This document shows, in pieces, positions 8,344 through 16,402 of a stretch of 64,000 bases of DNA (the stretch's first letter is position 1; the number at the start of each line of letters is the position of its first letter). The notes under the pieces were generated by a model. The model was not told the DNA's origin. It saw nothing but the letters and a program-made list of their open reading frames with translations, and ran no database searches. Source of the stretch: Streptococcus infantis (lineage in GTDB: Bacteria; Bacillota; Bacilli; Lactobacillales; Streptococcaceae); NCBI RefSeq assembly GCF_000963255.1, contig NZ_JYOV01000019.1:116948-180947 (forward strand), given 5' to 3'. A program made the translations under genes and the position numbers.

Positions 8344-8479
8344 TTTCTGCTCTTTCTTTAGTGGATAGCTTTCGGTTTATTCAATCCACTCTTATATTTT
8401 TTACTTTTCTTTATTATAGCATAAAATAGCTAGAAGATTTTCACATAGAAATATTATCACCAAGATTCTTTTAAAAATA

Positions 8480-8539
8480 TGTCAAAAATAGTTGACATTA
8501 TGTTCTTAAAAGAATATACTATAGTCAAATATATGTGAC
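8480..8539 (+). promoter_or_regulatory. Promoter with two flanking palindromes, XRE/DUF3278 operon
   Basis: Consensus promoter TTGACA (8492-8497), 17-base spacer, TATACT (8515-8520). The -35 is itself the right arm of a perfect inverted repeat TGTCAA-N6-TTGACA (8480-8497). A second, near-perfect 8+8 palindrome GTCAAATATATGTGAC (8524-8539, one mismatched pair) covers the expected start of transcription. Both share GTCA/TGAC half-sites, so I infer operators for the XRE protein encoded next. Confidence 0.75.
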
Positions 8540-8560
8540 ATAAACTAAAAAGGAGGAAGC

Positions 8561-8755
8561 ATGAATCGCGTAAAAGAATTCCGCAAGAAACTGGGCATAT
8601 CCCAGCTTGAGCTCGCCAAGGATATCGGTGTCTCTAGGCAAACTATCAACATGATTGAAAACGACAAGTACAATCCTACCCTGGAACTTTGTCTCAATCT
8701 CGCTCGAAGCCTCCAAACTGACCTCAACAGTCTCTTTTGGGAGGATGATTTTTAA
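8561..8755 (+). CDS. Small XRE-family transcriptional regulator
   Basis: A 64-residue protein that is a single Cro/C1-type helix-turn-helix domain: RKKLGISQLELAKDIGVSRQ then INMIENDKYNPTLELCLNLA gives the five-helix XRE fold with its recognition helix around SRQTINMIE. There is no effector domain. The ribosome site AGGAGG is strong. It is the first gene of a four-gene plus-strand operon with three membrane proteins. Regulators of this minimal (YozG-like) type next to DUF2975/DUF3278 membrane proteins are common in Firmicutes, but their ligands are unknown. Autoregulation is inferred from the palindromes around its promoter. Confidence 0.9.
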   Translation: MNRVKEFRKKLGISQLELAKDIGVSRQTINMIENDKYNPTLELCLNLARSLQTDLNSLFWEDDF

Positions 8756-8769
8756 AAAGGAGAAGAAAA

Positions 8770-9312
8770 ATGAAAAAAGAAACCCTCTATGAAAAACTAA
8801 TCAAACGTATCTATGGCATTTCAGGGCCACTTGATGAACACAAACGACGCGAGGCTGACCACATCGGGAATAAAGTCTTTATGATTCTATTTTACCTCAT
8901 GACTCTAGGCAATTTCATCCCCTTTGTTCTTGCTTATAAATATCCCCAAATGGTCGCTTTCGGATATCCAATCATTATCTTTCTAATTTCCATGGTTTGT
9001 GCTCTTTATGTCACTACTCAAACTAAAAAAACTGGTATTGCTGCTATCGATCCTGATATGTTGAGCCAGAAGGAAAAGAAACAGTTACGTAATCCTGGAC
9101 TTAAAGCTGGTCTGATCTATGGAATAGCCATGTTCTTTGGAATGCCACTTCTCAATATCCTAATGGATGATAGCAAAAGCTATCTTACCGCTCTCTTGAA
9201 TACAAGAAGTATCTTGTCAACCATCGTTGCAGCCTTCTTTTTCGGATTAACAGTGCATATTGTCGTAACACTTCGGATTCAAAAAGCCAAGGAAGATCAA
9301 GACGACGAATAG
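8770..9312 (+). CDS. DUF3278-like membrane protein, first paralogue
   Basis: A 180-residue integral membrane protein. The N-terminus (KLIKRIYGISGPLDEHKR) is a charged cytoplasmic segment with the G-P-x-D-E motif; four hydrophobic stretches follow at about 35-57, 65-83, 113-133 and 146-168, and the tail is acidic. I recognise it as DUF3278-like. Function is unknown. It starts 15 bases after the XRE gene behind AAGGAG. The fourth gene of the operon is a diverged paralogue with the same N-terminal motif. Membrane partner or target of the XRE regulator is the simplest reading. Confidence 0.75.
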   Translation: MKKETLYEKLIKRIYGISGPLDEHKRREADHIGNKVFMILFYLMTLGNFIPFVLAYKYPQMVAFGYPIIIFLISMVCALYVTTQTKKTGIAAIDPDMLSQKEKKQLRNPGLKAGLIYGIAMFFGMPLLNILMDDSKSYLTALLNTRSILSTIVAAFFFGLTVHIVVTLRIQKAKEDQDDE

Positions 9313-9322
9313 GAGGAAGCTT

Positions 9323-9664
9323 ATGAAATCACTACAAACTTTAATTGTCAGTCATATTTTGGTCAGTATCTTTATGACAGTTTTCCTAGTTTATGGCCAA
9401 ATTACGCGTCCTTTTCTGATCATCTTCCTCATAGCCCTTCCTGTCTTGAACAAAGGACAAAGATTTCAGAAAATCACATCAAAAAAAATACGCATCTTAA
9501 ACGCATCTCTCTGCTTTATCCTCGTATCTTTCCCACAACTGTTAACGAATTCTATGGATTGGAGATATCTATTATTTCTAACCATCTGTATCGTTTTTAG
9601 TCTAGTCTACTTCTATACTCTCTATCAACTCTTTAAAGAAGCTAATCAAAAACAAGATTATTAA
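9323..9664 (+). CDS. Small integral membrane protein of unknown function
   Basis: A 113-residue, strongly hydrophobic protein with about four membrane segments (roughly residues 7-24, 28-42, 58-72 and 78-104). A short basic loop (QRFQKITSKKIRI) lies between segments two and three. No family is recognised. It sits ten bases behind the first DUF3278-like gene with a strong AGGAGG site and twelve bases before the second, so it is part of the same operon. It probably assembles with the two flanking membrane proteins; that is inference from context. Confidence 0.8.
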   Translation: MKSLQTLIVSHILVSIFMTVFLVYGQITRPFLIIFLIALPVLNKGQRFQKITSKKIRILNASLCFILVSFPQLLTNSMDWRYLLFLTICIVFSLVYFYTLYQLFKEANQKQDY

Positions 9665-9676
9665 GAGGTCACTACC

Positions 9677-10216
9677 ATGAAAAAAGAAGACTTAACAACT
9701 CGCTTAGTTCGAAATTTCTTTCATATCCAAGGACCCTTTGATGAATGCCGTCAAGAGGTCATCTACAAGGCTTGCGCCCGTTCCATGGTCCAAATCTTTT
9801 ACTCTTCCTTCTTTCTCTTCCTGTTCTATCTTTTGTTTGGGCGCTTTATAGAGATAGTTCGAATAGCTATGCCCTATCTCTACTTCTTGATGATTTTTGC
9901 CCTCAGTCTCAAGGCAAGATATACTACTAGAGGGCTCCACTTAGAAGATGATGATCAATCCGAGATTCCACAAATCACTTACAGCAAGCGCCAAATCAAG
10001 TTAAGAAGTTGGTTAGTTGGAACTAGCATCCCAACTCTCTACTTATTTATCCTATTTTCCAAAAAAGTAATCCTTGAAAATCACTCGATTACAGATTTCT
10101 TTTTGCAGTTTCTAGAACTCAAAATGATCGCACTTTTCCTACTAGTAGGACTTGGAGTAGGATCAATCTTTGGTACCATGACTTATTATTTTTTATCCGA
10201 ACATGAAGAACAGTAG
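9677..10216 (+). CDS. DUF3278-like membrane protein, second paralogue
   Basis: A 179-residue membrane protein whose N-terminus (RLVRNFFHIQGPFDECRQ) repeats the pattern of the first DUF3278-like protein (RIYGISGPLDEHKR), indicating an old duplication. Four hydrophobic segments occupy about 37-57, 61-79, 114-132 and 150-172. Sequence has otherwise diverged strongly. It is the last gene of the XRE operon and is followed by a terminator at 10261. Its ribosome site (AAGAGG) is weaker than those of its neighbours. Function unknown. Confidence 0.7.
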   Translation: MKKEDLTTRLVRNFFHIQGPFDECRQEVIYKACARSMVQIFYSSFFLFLFYLLFGRFIEIVRIAMPYLYFLMIFALSLKARYTTRGLHLEDDDQSEIPQITYSKRQIKLRSWLVGTSIPTLYLFILFSKKVILENHSITDFFLQFLELKMIALFLLVGLGVGSIFGTMTYYFLSEHEEQ

Positions 10217-10260
10217 GTATAAGCTGAACTAATTAATTTACACGTTCGCGATAGAAGAAA

Positions 10261-10292
10261 CCCTAACACTTCTCAGTGCTAGGGGCTTTTTT
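10261..10292 (+). terminator. Terminator of the XRE/DUF3278 operon
   Basis: Perfect stem CCCTAACACT / AGTGCTAGGG (10261-10284) with a 4-base loop, then CTTTTTT. It overlaps the end of the convergent TDT gene. Confidence 0.9.
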
Positions 10293-11187
10293 AGTTCCTT
10301 AAATACCGCATATACTCTACTAATACATAGACAAGGATTGTTAAACAAATGATCGTTTCGAGCAAAACGAGAAGGTTTAGGACTGGAAACTGCAGGATGC
10401 CTTGGGCCATTTTCAATGAAGTTGCTGTGATGATAGTTGGGAAGGTTAGAGCTGAAAAAGCTGGTTGAAATCCCTGTTTTAAAATATTTGGCAAACGACT
10501 GAGGACAAAGAAAAAGAAAGTCTGTGAAGCAAGGATCATGACTAGCAAAATCCAGACATGAAGTCCTGAACCTCCGATCCGAACGAGTGCTGCTAACAAT
10601 AGAGAAAAGGGAGCACAATAGATTCCTTCTTGCCCCAGTAAAGCCCGTGGCAATGGATTACTTTTCAAATCCTGATAAATCAGAGGATAAAGGTAAAGGG
10701 TTAAGGTAAAGCCAAAAATCCAAGCGCCATAGGCAATCTCGACTATACCCACCACTGGGTAGGTCAAGCTTGCTACTGCTATCCCTACATAGAGAACTGT
10801 CCAACTTGGCGTTGCGCTCGTTCTTGGTTTAGTCTGCACATAATTTTTAGTGAAGTAGATGATTAAACCTACATCTAGAAGAAAAGCAAACCACCAGAGA
10901 GCTTGCGCTATGATACTCATACTCGCAGGTAAGATTCGCAGTAAGTAGGTTGATAGAATCATCCCTGCCATGGGAAAGGTTGCCATTCCCGATAATAGCG
11001 GAGCTTTCTTAAGTTCTTGCTGGCTTTCTTGCCAATCACTAAGATGACTGTATAAAAAATAAAACCATAAAATCAAGCCTGACAAACTAAAGATGTGAGA
11101 TAATAGTGGAAAAATATCCAGGATGAGATTGCCTGCTCCAGCCAATCCCAATAAGCACCCTGAAAAGGCCAAGGGGAGTTTTTTCAT
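10291..11187 (-). CDS. TDT/SLAC1-family membrane transporter
   Basis: A 298-residue polytopic membrane protein with about ten hydrophobic segments and very short loops. The layout and motifs such as PMAGMILSTYLL, SLTYPVVGIVEIAYGAW and a TFPTII segment near the C-terminus fit the tellurite-resistance/dicarboxylate transporter (TDT, TehA/SLAC1) family of anion channels and carriers. The start is ATG 11187, which follows a GGAGG site; the longer frame would begin at a TTG inside that site. Substrate unknown. It is monocistronic, convergent with the XRE operon. Confidence 0.75.
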   Translation of the reverse strand: MKKLPLAFSGCLLGLAGAGNLILDIFPLLSHIFSLSGLILWFYFLYSHLSDWQESQQELKKAPLLSGMATFPMAGMILSTYLLRILPASMSIIAQALWWFAFLLDVGLIIYFTKNYVQTKPRTSATPSWTVLYVGIAVASLTYPVVGIVEIAYGAWIFGFTLTLYLYPLIYQDLKSNPLPRALLGQEGIYCAPFSLLLAALVRIGGSGLHVWILLVMILASQTFFFFVLSRLPNILKQGFQPAFSALTFPTIITATSLKMAQGILQFPVLNLLVLLETIICLTILVYVLVEYMRYLRN

Positions 11188-11250
11188 GTGAACCTCCAAT
11201 AGTCATGTTATTATCAGTATAGCATAAAAGCGCTTAAATGGAGAATTAAA

Positions 11251-11280
11251 AAACGAAGTTTAAAAAGATAAACCTCGTTT
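11251..11280 (-). terminator. Terminator of the acyl-CoA dehydrogenase-like operon
   Basis: Interrupted stem AAACGAGGTTT / AAACTTCGTTT followed by a T run on the minus strand, 16 bases after the stop at 11296. Confidence 0.75.
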
Positions 11281-11295
11281 TTATTTTCTTTATTT

Positions 11296-12360
11296 TTAGT
11301 TTGTCGCTAGAATATGTCGCAATTGCACAGCACTAGGAGAAACAATTGGTAAAAAGGCACCTTCATTCCAACGACGTATGAAACCGGATGTCGATTTACT
11401 AAAGTATCCTCTACCGCCACCAGCTTGTAGTTCTAATAAGAGACTTTGGGCAACAACATCAACAATATCGATTCGTAACTGGAATAGTTCACGCGGATTT
11501 TTAACGAAATAGGACTCTTCAGATAGTCCTTGATAGAGAGAATGTCGAATATCATCTAACTGTTCGACCTGATGCTGCCATTCTTCTTTCAAGACACCTC
11601 GTTTCCCCAATTCTTTTTCGACTTCTGAGAGTGAACGTTCAGCCAAACCAAAGGCTAGGCCAAATTGGTAGCCTAAAAAGGCTGGACGATTTTGCGCTAA
11701 AAATTGATGAGCATCCTTGGATAGAATCCACTCTTCCTTTAAAGGGACCTTGTTGAAAGTCAGGGCTGCTGTATTACCTCCTTGGAGAGAAACAAATTCC
11801 AAATCTTCGGAACGACTAAAGTTTTCTGCGTCCGATGGTACGGCTACTACATAACTTGTACTCGGATCATCTGCAAATCCTGCTACAAAAATAGTGAGGA
11901 AGCGATCCTTACGAGCATTGGTTACCCAAGGAAGTCGTCCTTTAAGATAATAATTTCCATTTTCTTCAAGGATACGAACATTTAGTTCCTCTAAGTCAGA
12001 TAGATACTTGACCGCATTAGATAAAGCCGTAGCACCTGCATATTCTCCCGATAAGAGTTTTTCCAAGTAAACTTCTTTGAAATAAGCATTATCAGTATGA
12101 AGAATATTGTCTATTAAAGTTCGTTGCCCCCATGAGATAAAGGAAGCTGTTAAGGAATGTTGAGCGAGTTCTGCAAGGATATCGATAACATCTTGATCAC
12201 TTCCACCTAGCCCTCCAAGAACTTTTGGTACTCCTACACGAAAGGCACCTTCTGCAGCAATTTTCTCAATCAACTCTTCTCCAGCTTGACATGATTTTTT
12301 GTCAATTTCATCAGCGTGCTGGTCTAACCAGCTTAAAAATTCTTCTGAAAAAAATCCCAT
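11296..12360 (-). CDS. Acyl-CoA dehydrogenase-like flavoprotein
   Basis: A 354-residue protein with the three-part acyl-CoA dehydrogenase fold: an N-terminal helical domain (GVPKVLGGLGGSDQD, about 43-57), a central beta domain (WVTNARKDRFLTIFVAG, SLQGGNTAALTFNKVPL) and a C-terminal helical domain ending in GGGRGYFSKSTSGFIRRWNE. It is somewhat short, and a clear catalytic Glu could not be placed, so it may be a DszC-like flavin-dependent oxygenase or an oxidoreductase and not a true fatty-acid dehydrogenase. That reading suits a streptococcus, which is not known for beta-oxidation. It follows the AhpD-like gene by 14 bases and is probably co-transcribed with it. Confidence 0.75.
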   Translation of the reverse strand: MGFFSEEFLSWLDQHADEIDKKSCQAGEELIEKIAAEGAFRVGVPKVLGGLGGSDQDVIDILAELAQHSLTASFISWGQRTLIDNILHTDNAYFKEVYLEKLLSGEYAGATALSNAVKYLSDLEELNVRILEENGNYYLKGRLPWVTNARKDRFLTIFVAGFADDPSTSYVVAVPSDAENFSRSEDLEFVSLQGGNTAALTFNKVPLKEEWILSKDAHQFLAQNRPAFLGYQFGLAFGLAERSLSEVEKELGKRGVLKEEWQHQVEQLDDIRHSLYQGLSEESYFVKNPRELFQLRIDIVDVVAQSLLLELQAGGGRGYFSKSTSGFIRRWNEGAFLPIVSPSAVQLRHILATN

Positions 12361-12374
12361 ACTCTGCCCTCCTC

Positions 12375-12923
12375 TTATGCATAAGGTTGTAATTCTGGAT
12401 TAATCGGTGTGTTAGCTAGATTGTTGGCGTAGTTACAAAGACTTGCTAGACTGACACCGAGAACAACATCCAAGGCATTTTCTTGTGTATAGCCTGCTTC
12501 AAGAAATTCTCCAAGAGCTTCATCTCCTACGCGCCCTTTGGTATTGATAACTGCCAAGGTGAACTTAGCTAGGGTATCCAGCTTAGGATCGCTTTCGATT
12601 GGAGTACGATTGCGAAGGGCTTGAAGTAGGTCATCGTTCATCTGGATTTGCTTAATAGAAAAGGCTGTATGGCCAGCGACGCAGAAGGCACAACCGTTAG
12701 TTACGGCTGCAGTGATTTGCACCACTTCGCGCTCTACAGGTGTTAGACTATTACGACGGTTAATAGCTCCAACAGTGCGATAAGCCTCTAGGGCTGTAGG
12801 GGCATTGGCCAAAAGACCGATAAGATTTGGGATATAACCATTGTTGTCCTTTTGTACCGTTTCAAGAACTTCTTTCACTTCTGCTGGTGCTGATTCTACT
12901 GTGTGGATAGTAAATGTTGTCAT
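12375..12923 (-). CDS. AhpD-like carboxymuconolactone decarboxylase family protein
   Basis: A 182-residue helical protein of the AhpD-like/carboxymuconolactone decarboxylase superfamily. The redox motif CAFCVAGH (C-x-x-C followed by His, about residues 79-86) with the preceding Glu in PVEREVVQ makes an alkylhydroperoxidase-type proton-relay site. It should act as a thiol-dependent peroxidase or reductase in the cytosol. The start was taken at ATG 12923, behind a GAGG site; an upstream in-frame ATG at 12941 has no ribosome site. It leads a two-gene operon with the acyl-CoA dehydrogenase-like protein, suggesting a joint redox function. Confidence 0.8.
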   Translation of the reverse strand: MTTFTIHTVESAPAEVKEVLETVQKDNNGYIPNLIGLLANAPTALEAYRTVGAINRRNSLTPVEREVVQITAAVTNGCAFCVAGHTAFSIKQIQMNDDLLQALRNRTPIESDPKLDTLAKFTLAVINTKGRVGDEALGEFLEAGYTQENALDVVLGVSLASLCNYANNLANTPINPELQPYA

Positions 12924-13114
12924 AAGGGGACCTCTTTTCATTTTGTAATTAAATAGTTTCTGCGAAAATCTTACGAAATCTCATCAGCCTATTGAACAAA
13001 TCCTTGCCTTGATTGATGACTCATTAGCTTTTCGTTGACAATAAGTCTAACACAGAATCTATACCTTGCATAATATATATTTTAAATTACACTGATAAAA
13101 AATTTTTATGAAAA

Positions 13115-13140
13115 CAAAAAAATCACACCAGATGTGTGAT
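13115..13140 (-). terminator. Terminator of the MFS transporter gene
   Basis: Stem ATCACAC / GTGTGAT (13122-13140) with T run TTTTTTTG on the minus strand, eight bases after the stop. Confidence 0.9.
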
Positions 13141-13147
13141 CATACTG

Positions 13148-14326
13148 TTAATTTATCTGATGCTTGTTTCTTAAAACTAAGATGGACTCTACTAGTAAGC
13201 AGAAGATAGCCAAGCCAAAGCCAGTAAATACTCCAAAATATTCTGTGATAGAACTCATTAGAAAAACAGAAGCAGAAAAGGCCAATGTAGAGACAACTTC
13301 GATAACGGAGTAAACATTCACAAGTTCCTTCTCATCAACCGATTCCTGTAAAAATACGCTCTCAGGAACTTCCTTAATCTGAGATAGAAAACCAATTACT
13401 AGAGATAGGAATAGAAAAATAGGTGGATTTGGAAATAACACTATCAACAGAGTTACTAGTGCTGTAGCTAACAAAGAAAAGGTCATAGTTTGATATTTAT
13501 AGGTAACAACTTTCTCTGCTAGACGGAAGACAATAGCACCTCCCAAGATAATCCCCAAGGAATAGGCTGTATTGACGTAGCCCCAATAGCTTTCTGACTG
13601 GTGTAAAATTTCAGTCACAAAAACAAGTAAAACAGATGATACCCAGATAGCATTAGCTAAAATTTCTAAAAGATTGGCTTGGACAATAAAGCCTAATCTT
13701 GATTCTTTAGCCACCAATCGCCAACCCTTTGTTAGCGTCTCAAGGCTTGTTTCAGAGGATAACTCTTCTTTTTCGACAAGTGGCAAACCGACCATCAAAA
13801 TCGTCGAAATTGTAAACAAGGCTAACACAATGAGCAGGCTAGGATTCATTCCCAGACTCGCAAATAAGAAACCTCCTAAACCCCAACCAACTAGTTGTAC
13901 ACTTTCACCACTCATAGAAATGGCTGCATTCGCTTTAGCTAAATCACTTGCATAGCGTGGAACAATCGCATAGGAAACAGGTGCTGCAAAACCATCCAAA
14001 ACGGAGATAAAAGTGACAATAGCATATAAGAGAGGGAGGGAAATAGTTTCAGATTGCTTGAGTAGAAAAACCAAAATCGCTAACAGAATCGTCTTACCAA
14101 ATTGAGTCAAGAAAAGAACACGATTTAAAGCTAATCTCTTTGTTACTAACGGGACTAAGAAACTGGCTAAAAAGGAGGATAGACCTATCAGAATTGGTAC
14201 TAGGGAGGTTGAAATGACCGAACCAGATAAGACAAACACATTTGCAATCACAATGACTCTAAAAAAGACATCTGCTAGATTCGCTATTCCCTGTGAAGTC
14301 ACTAATTTTCGAATATCTTTTGACAT
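13148..14326 (-). CDS. Major facilitator superfamily transporter
   Basis: A 392-residue membrane protein with about 12 hydrophobic segments. The arrangement, with a central charged loop (EKEELSSETSLETLTKGWRL, about 190-210) and TSQGIANLADVFFRV at the start, fits MFS exporters of the drug or macrolide efflux type. It is not one of the mef genes by eye, and its substrate is unknown. The start is ATG 14326 with a GGAGG site; sixteen upstream codons in frame were excluded. A terminator follows, and two BOX elements lie upstream between it and the AGCS symporter. Confidence 0.8.
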   Translation of the reverse strand: MSKDIRKLVTSQGIANLADVFFRVIVIANVFVLSGSVISTSLVPILIGLSSFLASFLVPLVTKRLALNRVLFLTQFGKTILLAILVFLLKQSETISLPLLYAIVTFISVLDGFAAPVSYAIVPRYASDLAKANAAISMSGESVQLVGWGLGGFLFASLGMNPSLLIVLALFTISTILMVGLPLVEKEELSSETSLETLTKGWRLVAKESRLGFIVQANLLEILANAIWVSSVLLVFVTEILHQSESYWGYVNTAYSLGIILGGAIVFRLAEKVVTYKYQTMTFSLLATALVTLLIVLFPNPPIFLFLSLVIGFLSQIKEVPESVFLQESVDEKELVNVYSVIEVVSTLAFSASVFLMSSITEYFGVFTGFGLAIFCLLVESILVLRNKHQIN

Positions 14327-14383
14327 AAATACCTCCAGTTTATTTCTCTTTCGCACATAGATGAAACAAGACATATCAGACTA

Positions 14384-14488
14384 ATACTCTTCGAAAATCA
14401 AATTCAAACCACGTCAGCTTCGCCTTGCCGTACTCAAGTACAGCCTGCGGCTAGCTTCCTAGTTTGCTCTTTGATTTTCATTGAGTAT
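14384..14488 (-). repeat. BOX element, A-C type without B module
   Basis: Read on the minus strand it begins ATACTCAATGAAAATCAAAG (boxA) and ends TTTTCGAAGAGTAT (boxC), the ends of the pneumococcal BOX repeat. No 45-base boxB lies between. Its 105 bases differ from the copy at 57058-57162 at a single position by my reading. Confidence 0.9.
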
Positions 14489-14586
14489 AAAAACAGATTT
14501 ATGCTGACTATTATACAATAAATAAAAGTGCAAATAAAGGATATCATAAAAGAGGTACTATTGAATTTCATTCATCTTATGACAGA

Positions 14587-14736
14587 ATACTCTTCGAAAA
14601 TCTCTTCAAACCGCGTCAACGTCGCCTTGGATTATATATGTGACTGACTTCGTCAGTTTTATCTACAACCTCAAAGCAGTGCTTTGAGCAACCTACGGCT
14701 AGTTTCCTAGTTTGCTCTTTGATTTTCATTGAGTAT
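14587..14736 (-). repeat. BOX element, A-B-C type with one B module
   Basis: Minus-strand boxA end ATACTCAATGAAAATCAAAG, a boxB-like middle with CAAAGCACTGCTTTGAG and CTGACGAAGTCAG palindromes, and boxC end ATTTTCGAAGAGTAT. BOX elements are short non-coding repeats thought to be mobilised in trans, and can form RNA hairpins. Confidence 0.9.
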
Positions 14737-14762
14737 AAAATAAAAGACTAGCTCTAGAAGTG

Positions 14763-14794
14763 AAAAAACTAGTATCTCACAAACAGATGCTAGT
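14763..14794 (-). terminator. Terminator of the AGCS symporter gene
   Basis: Stem ACTAGCATCT / AGATACTAGT with one mismatch and a T run (TTTTTT) on the minus strand. Confidence 0.85.
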
Positions 14795-14825
14795 CTTATC
14801 TATAAATGGTAATATCAATCTTACA

Positions 14826-16148
14826 TTATTTATCAAAATACTTCTTCGTCTCAGCGATAACGACTGGTGATAAGGCTAAGAGTGCAATCAAGTTTGGTAG
14901 AGCCATGAGGGCATTAACAATATCCGCAATGACCCAGACCATATCCAGCTCGATAAATCCTCCCAGCAAGACCATGAGTACAAAGACCACACGATAAAGC
15001 CAGATAAAGCGAACGCCAAAGAGAAATTCAAAACAACGCTCTCCGTAATAGTTCCATCCCAAAATCGTAGTAAAGGCAAAGAGTACCAAGAAGACCGTTA
15101 AAAGAGCAGGTCCAAAGAAAGAAAATACTGTAGAAAAAGCTGACTGAGTTAGAGCAACACCATCTAAATTACCATTCCAAACCCCAGTCACCAAGATTGT
15201 CAAACCAGTCAAGGTACAGATGATCAAGGTATCAATAAAGGTTCCTGTCATGGAAATTAAACCTTGCTCCACCGGTTCGTTGGTCTTAGCTGCCGCAGCC
15301 GCAATGGGTGCTGAACCCAAGCCAGATTCATTCGAGAAGACACCACGCGCCACACCATTTTGAATAGCCATTCGAACACTAGCTCCTGCCAATCCTCCCA
15401 CTGCAGCTATGGGACTAAAAGCTGATGTGAGAACCAGTGAAAGAGTTGCCGGTACTTTATCGATATTAAAGAAAATGACTGTCAAGGTTCCCAAGATGTA
15501 GACAATAGCCATGAAAGGAACAACTGTAGTTGACACCTTAGAAATAGACTTAAGTCCACCAAAGACTGCAATCCCTACAAAAATAGATAAAACAAGTGCA
15601 GTAATTGTCGGATCAATACTAGCTGTATTTTGCACGGATTCTGTAATAGAATTCACTTGGGTAAAAGTACCGATTCCCAAAAGTGCAACCAATACTCCAG
15701 CTATAGCAAAGAAGATTGCAAGAGGGCGCCATTTTTCGCCCATCCCTAGAAGGATATAGTGCATCGGTCCTCCTGCTACCGCACCATGATCATCCTTGGT
15801 TCGATATTTGATAGCAAGTAGTCCTTCTGCATACTTGGTTGCCATTCCAAAGAAAGCAGCCACCCACATCCAAAAAAGAGCACCTGGTCCACCAACCTTG
15901 ATAGCCGTTGCAACTCCGATAATATTTCCTGTACCAACAGTTGCTGCTAGGGCAGTACACAAGGCAGCAAAGCTCGAAACATCACCATGTCCTTTATCCT
16001 TGGTAAAAATAAGCTGGAAGGCCTTAGGAAGACGTAAGATTTGTAAAAGTCCTAAACGAAGAGTCAAGTAAATCCCTGTACCAACCAATAAAATTAAAAG
16101 GGGTGGGCCCCATACTAGAGCATCTAGCTCTTTTAGCAAATTTAACAT
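14826..16148 (-). CDS. Sodium:alanine/glycine symporter, AGCS family
   Basis: A 440-residue membrane symporter with about ten or eleven segments. The family signature is clear: AATVGTGNIIGVATAI near residue 70-85 and GVARGVFSNESGLGSAPIAA near 265-285. It imports alanine or glycine with sodium at the cytoplasmic membrane. The start ATG 16148 has an AGGAGA site. Upstream lie a glycine riboswitch with a terminator, a consensus promoter and a CodY-like box, so both glycine and nitrogen status probably control it. The riboswitch points to glycine as a substrate. Confidence 0.93.
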   Translation of the reverse strand: MLNLLKELDALVWGPPLLILLVGTGIYLTLRLGLLQILRLPKAFQLIFTKDKGHGDVSSFAALCTALAATVGTGNIIGVATAIKVGGPGALFWMWVAAFFGMATKYAEGLLAIKYRTKDDHGAVAGGPMHYILLGMGEKWRPLAIFFAIAGVLVALLGIGTFTQVNSITESVQNTASIDPTITALVLSIFVGIAVFGGLKSISKVSTTVVPFMAIVYILGTLTVIFFNIDKVPATLSLVLTSAFSPIAAVGGLAGASVRMAIQNGVARGVFSNESGLGSAPIAAAAAKTNEPVEQGLISMTGTFIDTLIICTLTGLTILVTGVWNGNLDGVALTQSAFSTVFSFFGPALLTVFLVLFAFTTILGWNYYGERCFEFLFGVRFIWLYRVVFVLMVLLGGFIELDMVWVIADIVNALMALPNLIALLALSPVVIAETKKYFDK

Positions 16149-16180
16149 ACCATTCTCCTATCTATTCAACCCCAAAAGAA

Positions 16181-16207
16181 AGAGCACATGTTAAAAACAT
16201 GTACTCT
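16181..16207 (-). terminator. Riboswitch-controlled terminator
   Basis: On the minus strand AGAGTACATG (16198-16207) pairs with CATGTGCTCT (16181-16190), followed by TTCTTTT. Five bases (16203-16207) are shared with the 3' side of the riboswitch closing helix, so the two structures exclude each other. Confidence 0.75.
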
Positions 16208-16330
16208 GGAATGCATCGATAAATGCCAAAAAGCGCTCTATCATTGCTCTGTCCTTTTACCTGAGAGTTTGAGCAGTTGCCTGCCTTGCCCCTTCGGTGC
16301 CTTTACGGTCTCTCCAGAGTTCCGTCCATT
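16198..16330 (-). promoter_or_regulatory. Glycine riboswitch, single aptamer
   Basis: On the minus strand the conserved glycine aptamer core is read in order: GGAACTCTGGAGAGACC, GGCACCGAAGGGGCAAG, then CTCTCAGGTAAAAGGACAGA. Only one aptamer is present; the 3' part holds a small GCAT/ATGC hairpin in the place of a second, as in singlet riboswitches with a ghost aptamer. The closing helix pairs ACTCTGG (16314-16320) with CCAGAGT (16203-16209). Edges are approximate. It controls the AGCS symporter and, by structure, should switch expression on when glycine binds. Confidence 0.92.
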
Positions 16331-16402
16331 TACAGTCATGAAAAATCAAACGATTTTCCACTTCTATTAAACTTCATTCGGTGTTGTATTTAATTTTTAT
16401 TT

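Noticed and set aside
9704..9940. Minus-strand frame inside the second DUF3278-like gene
   Set aside because: Antisense shadow without a ribosome site; the plus-strand frame has operon context and membrane-protein structure.
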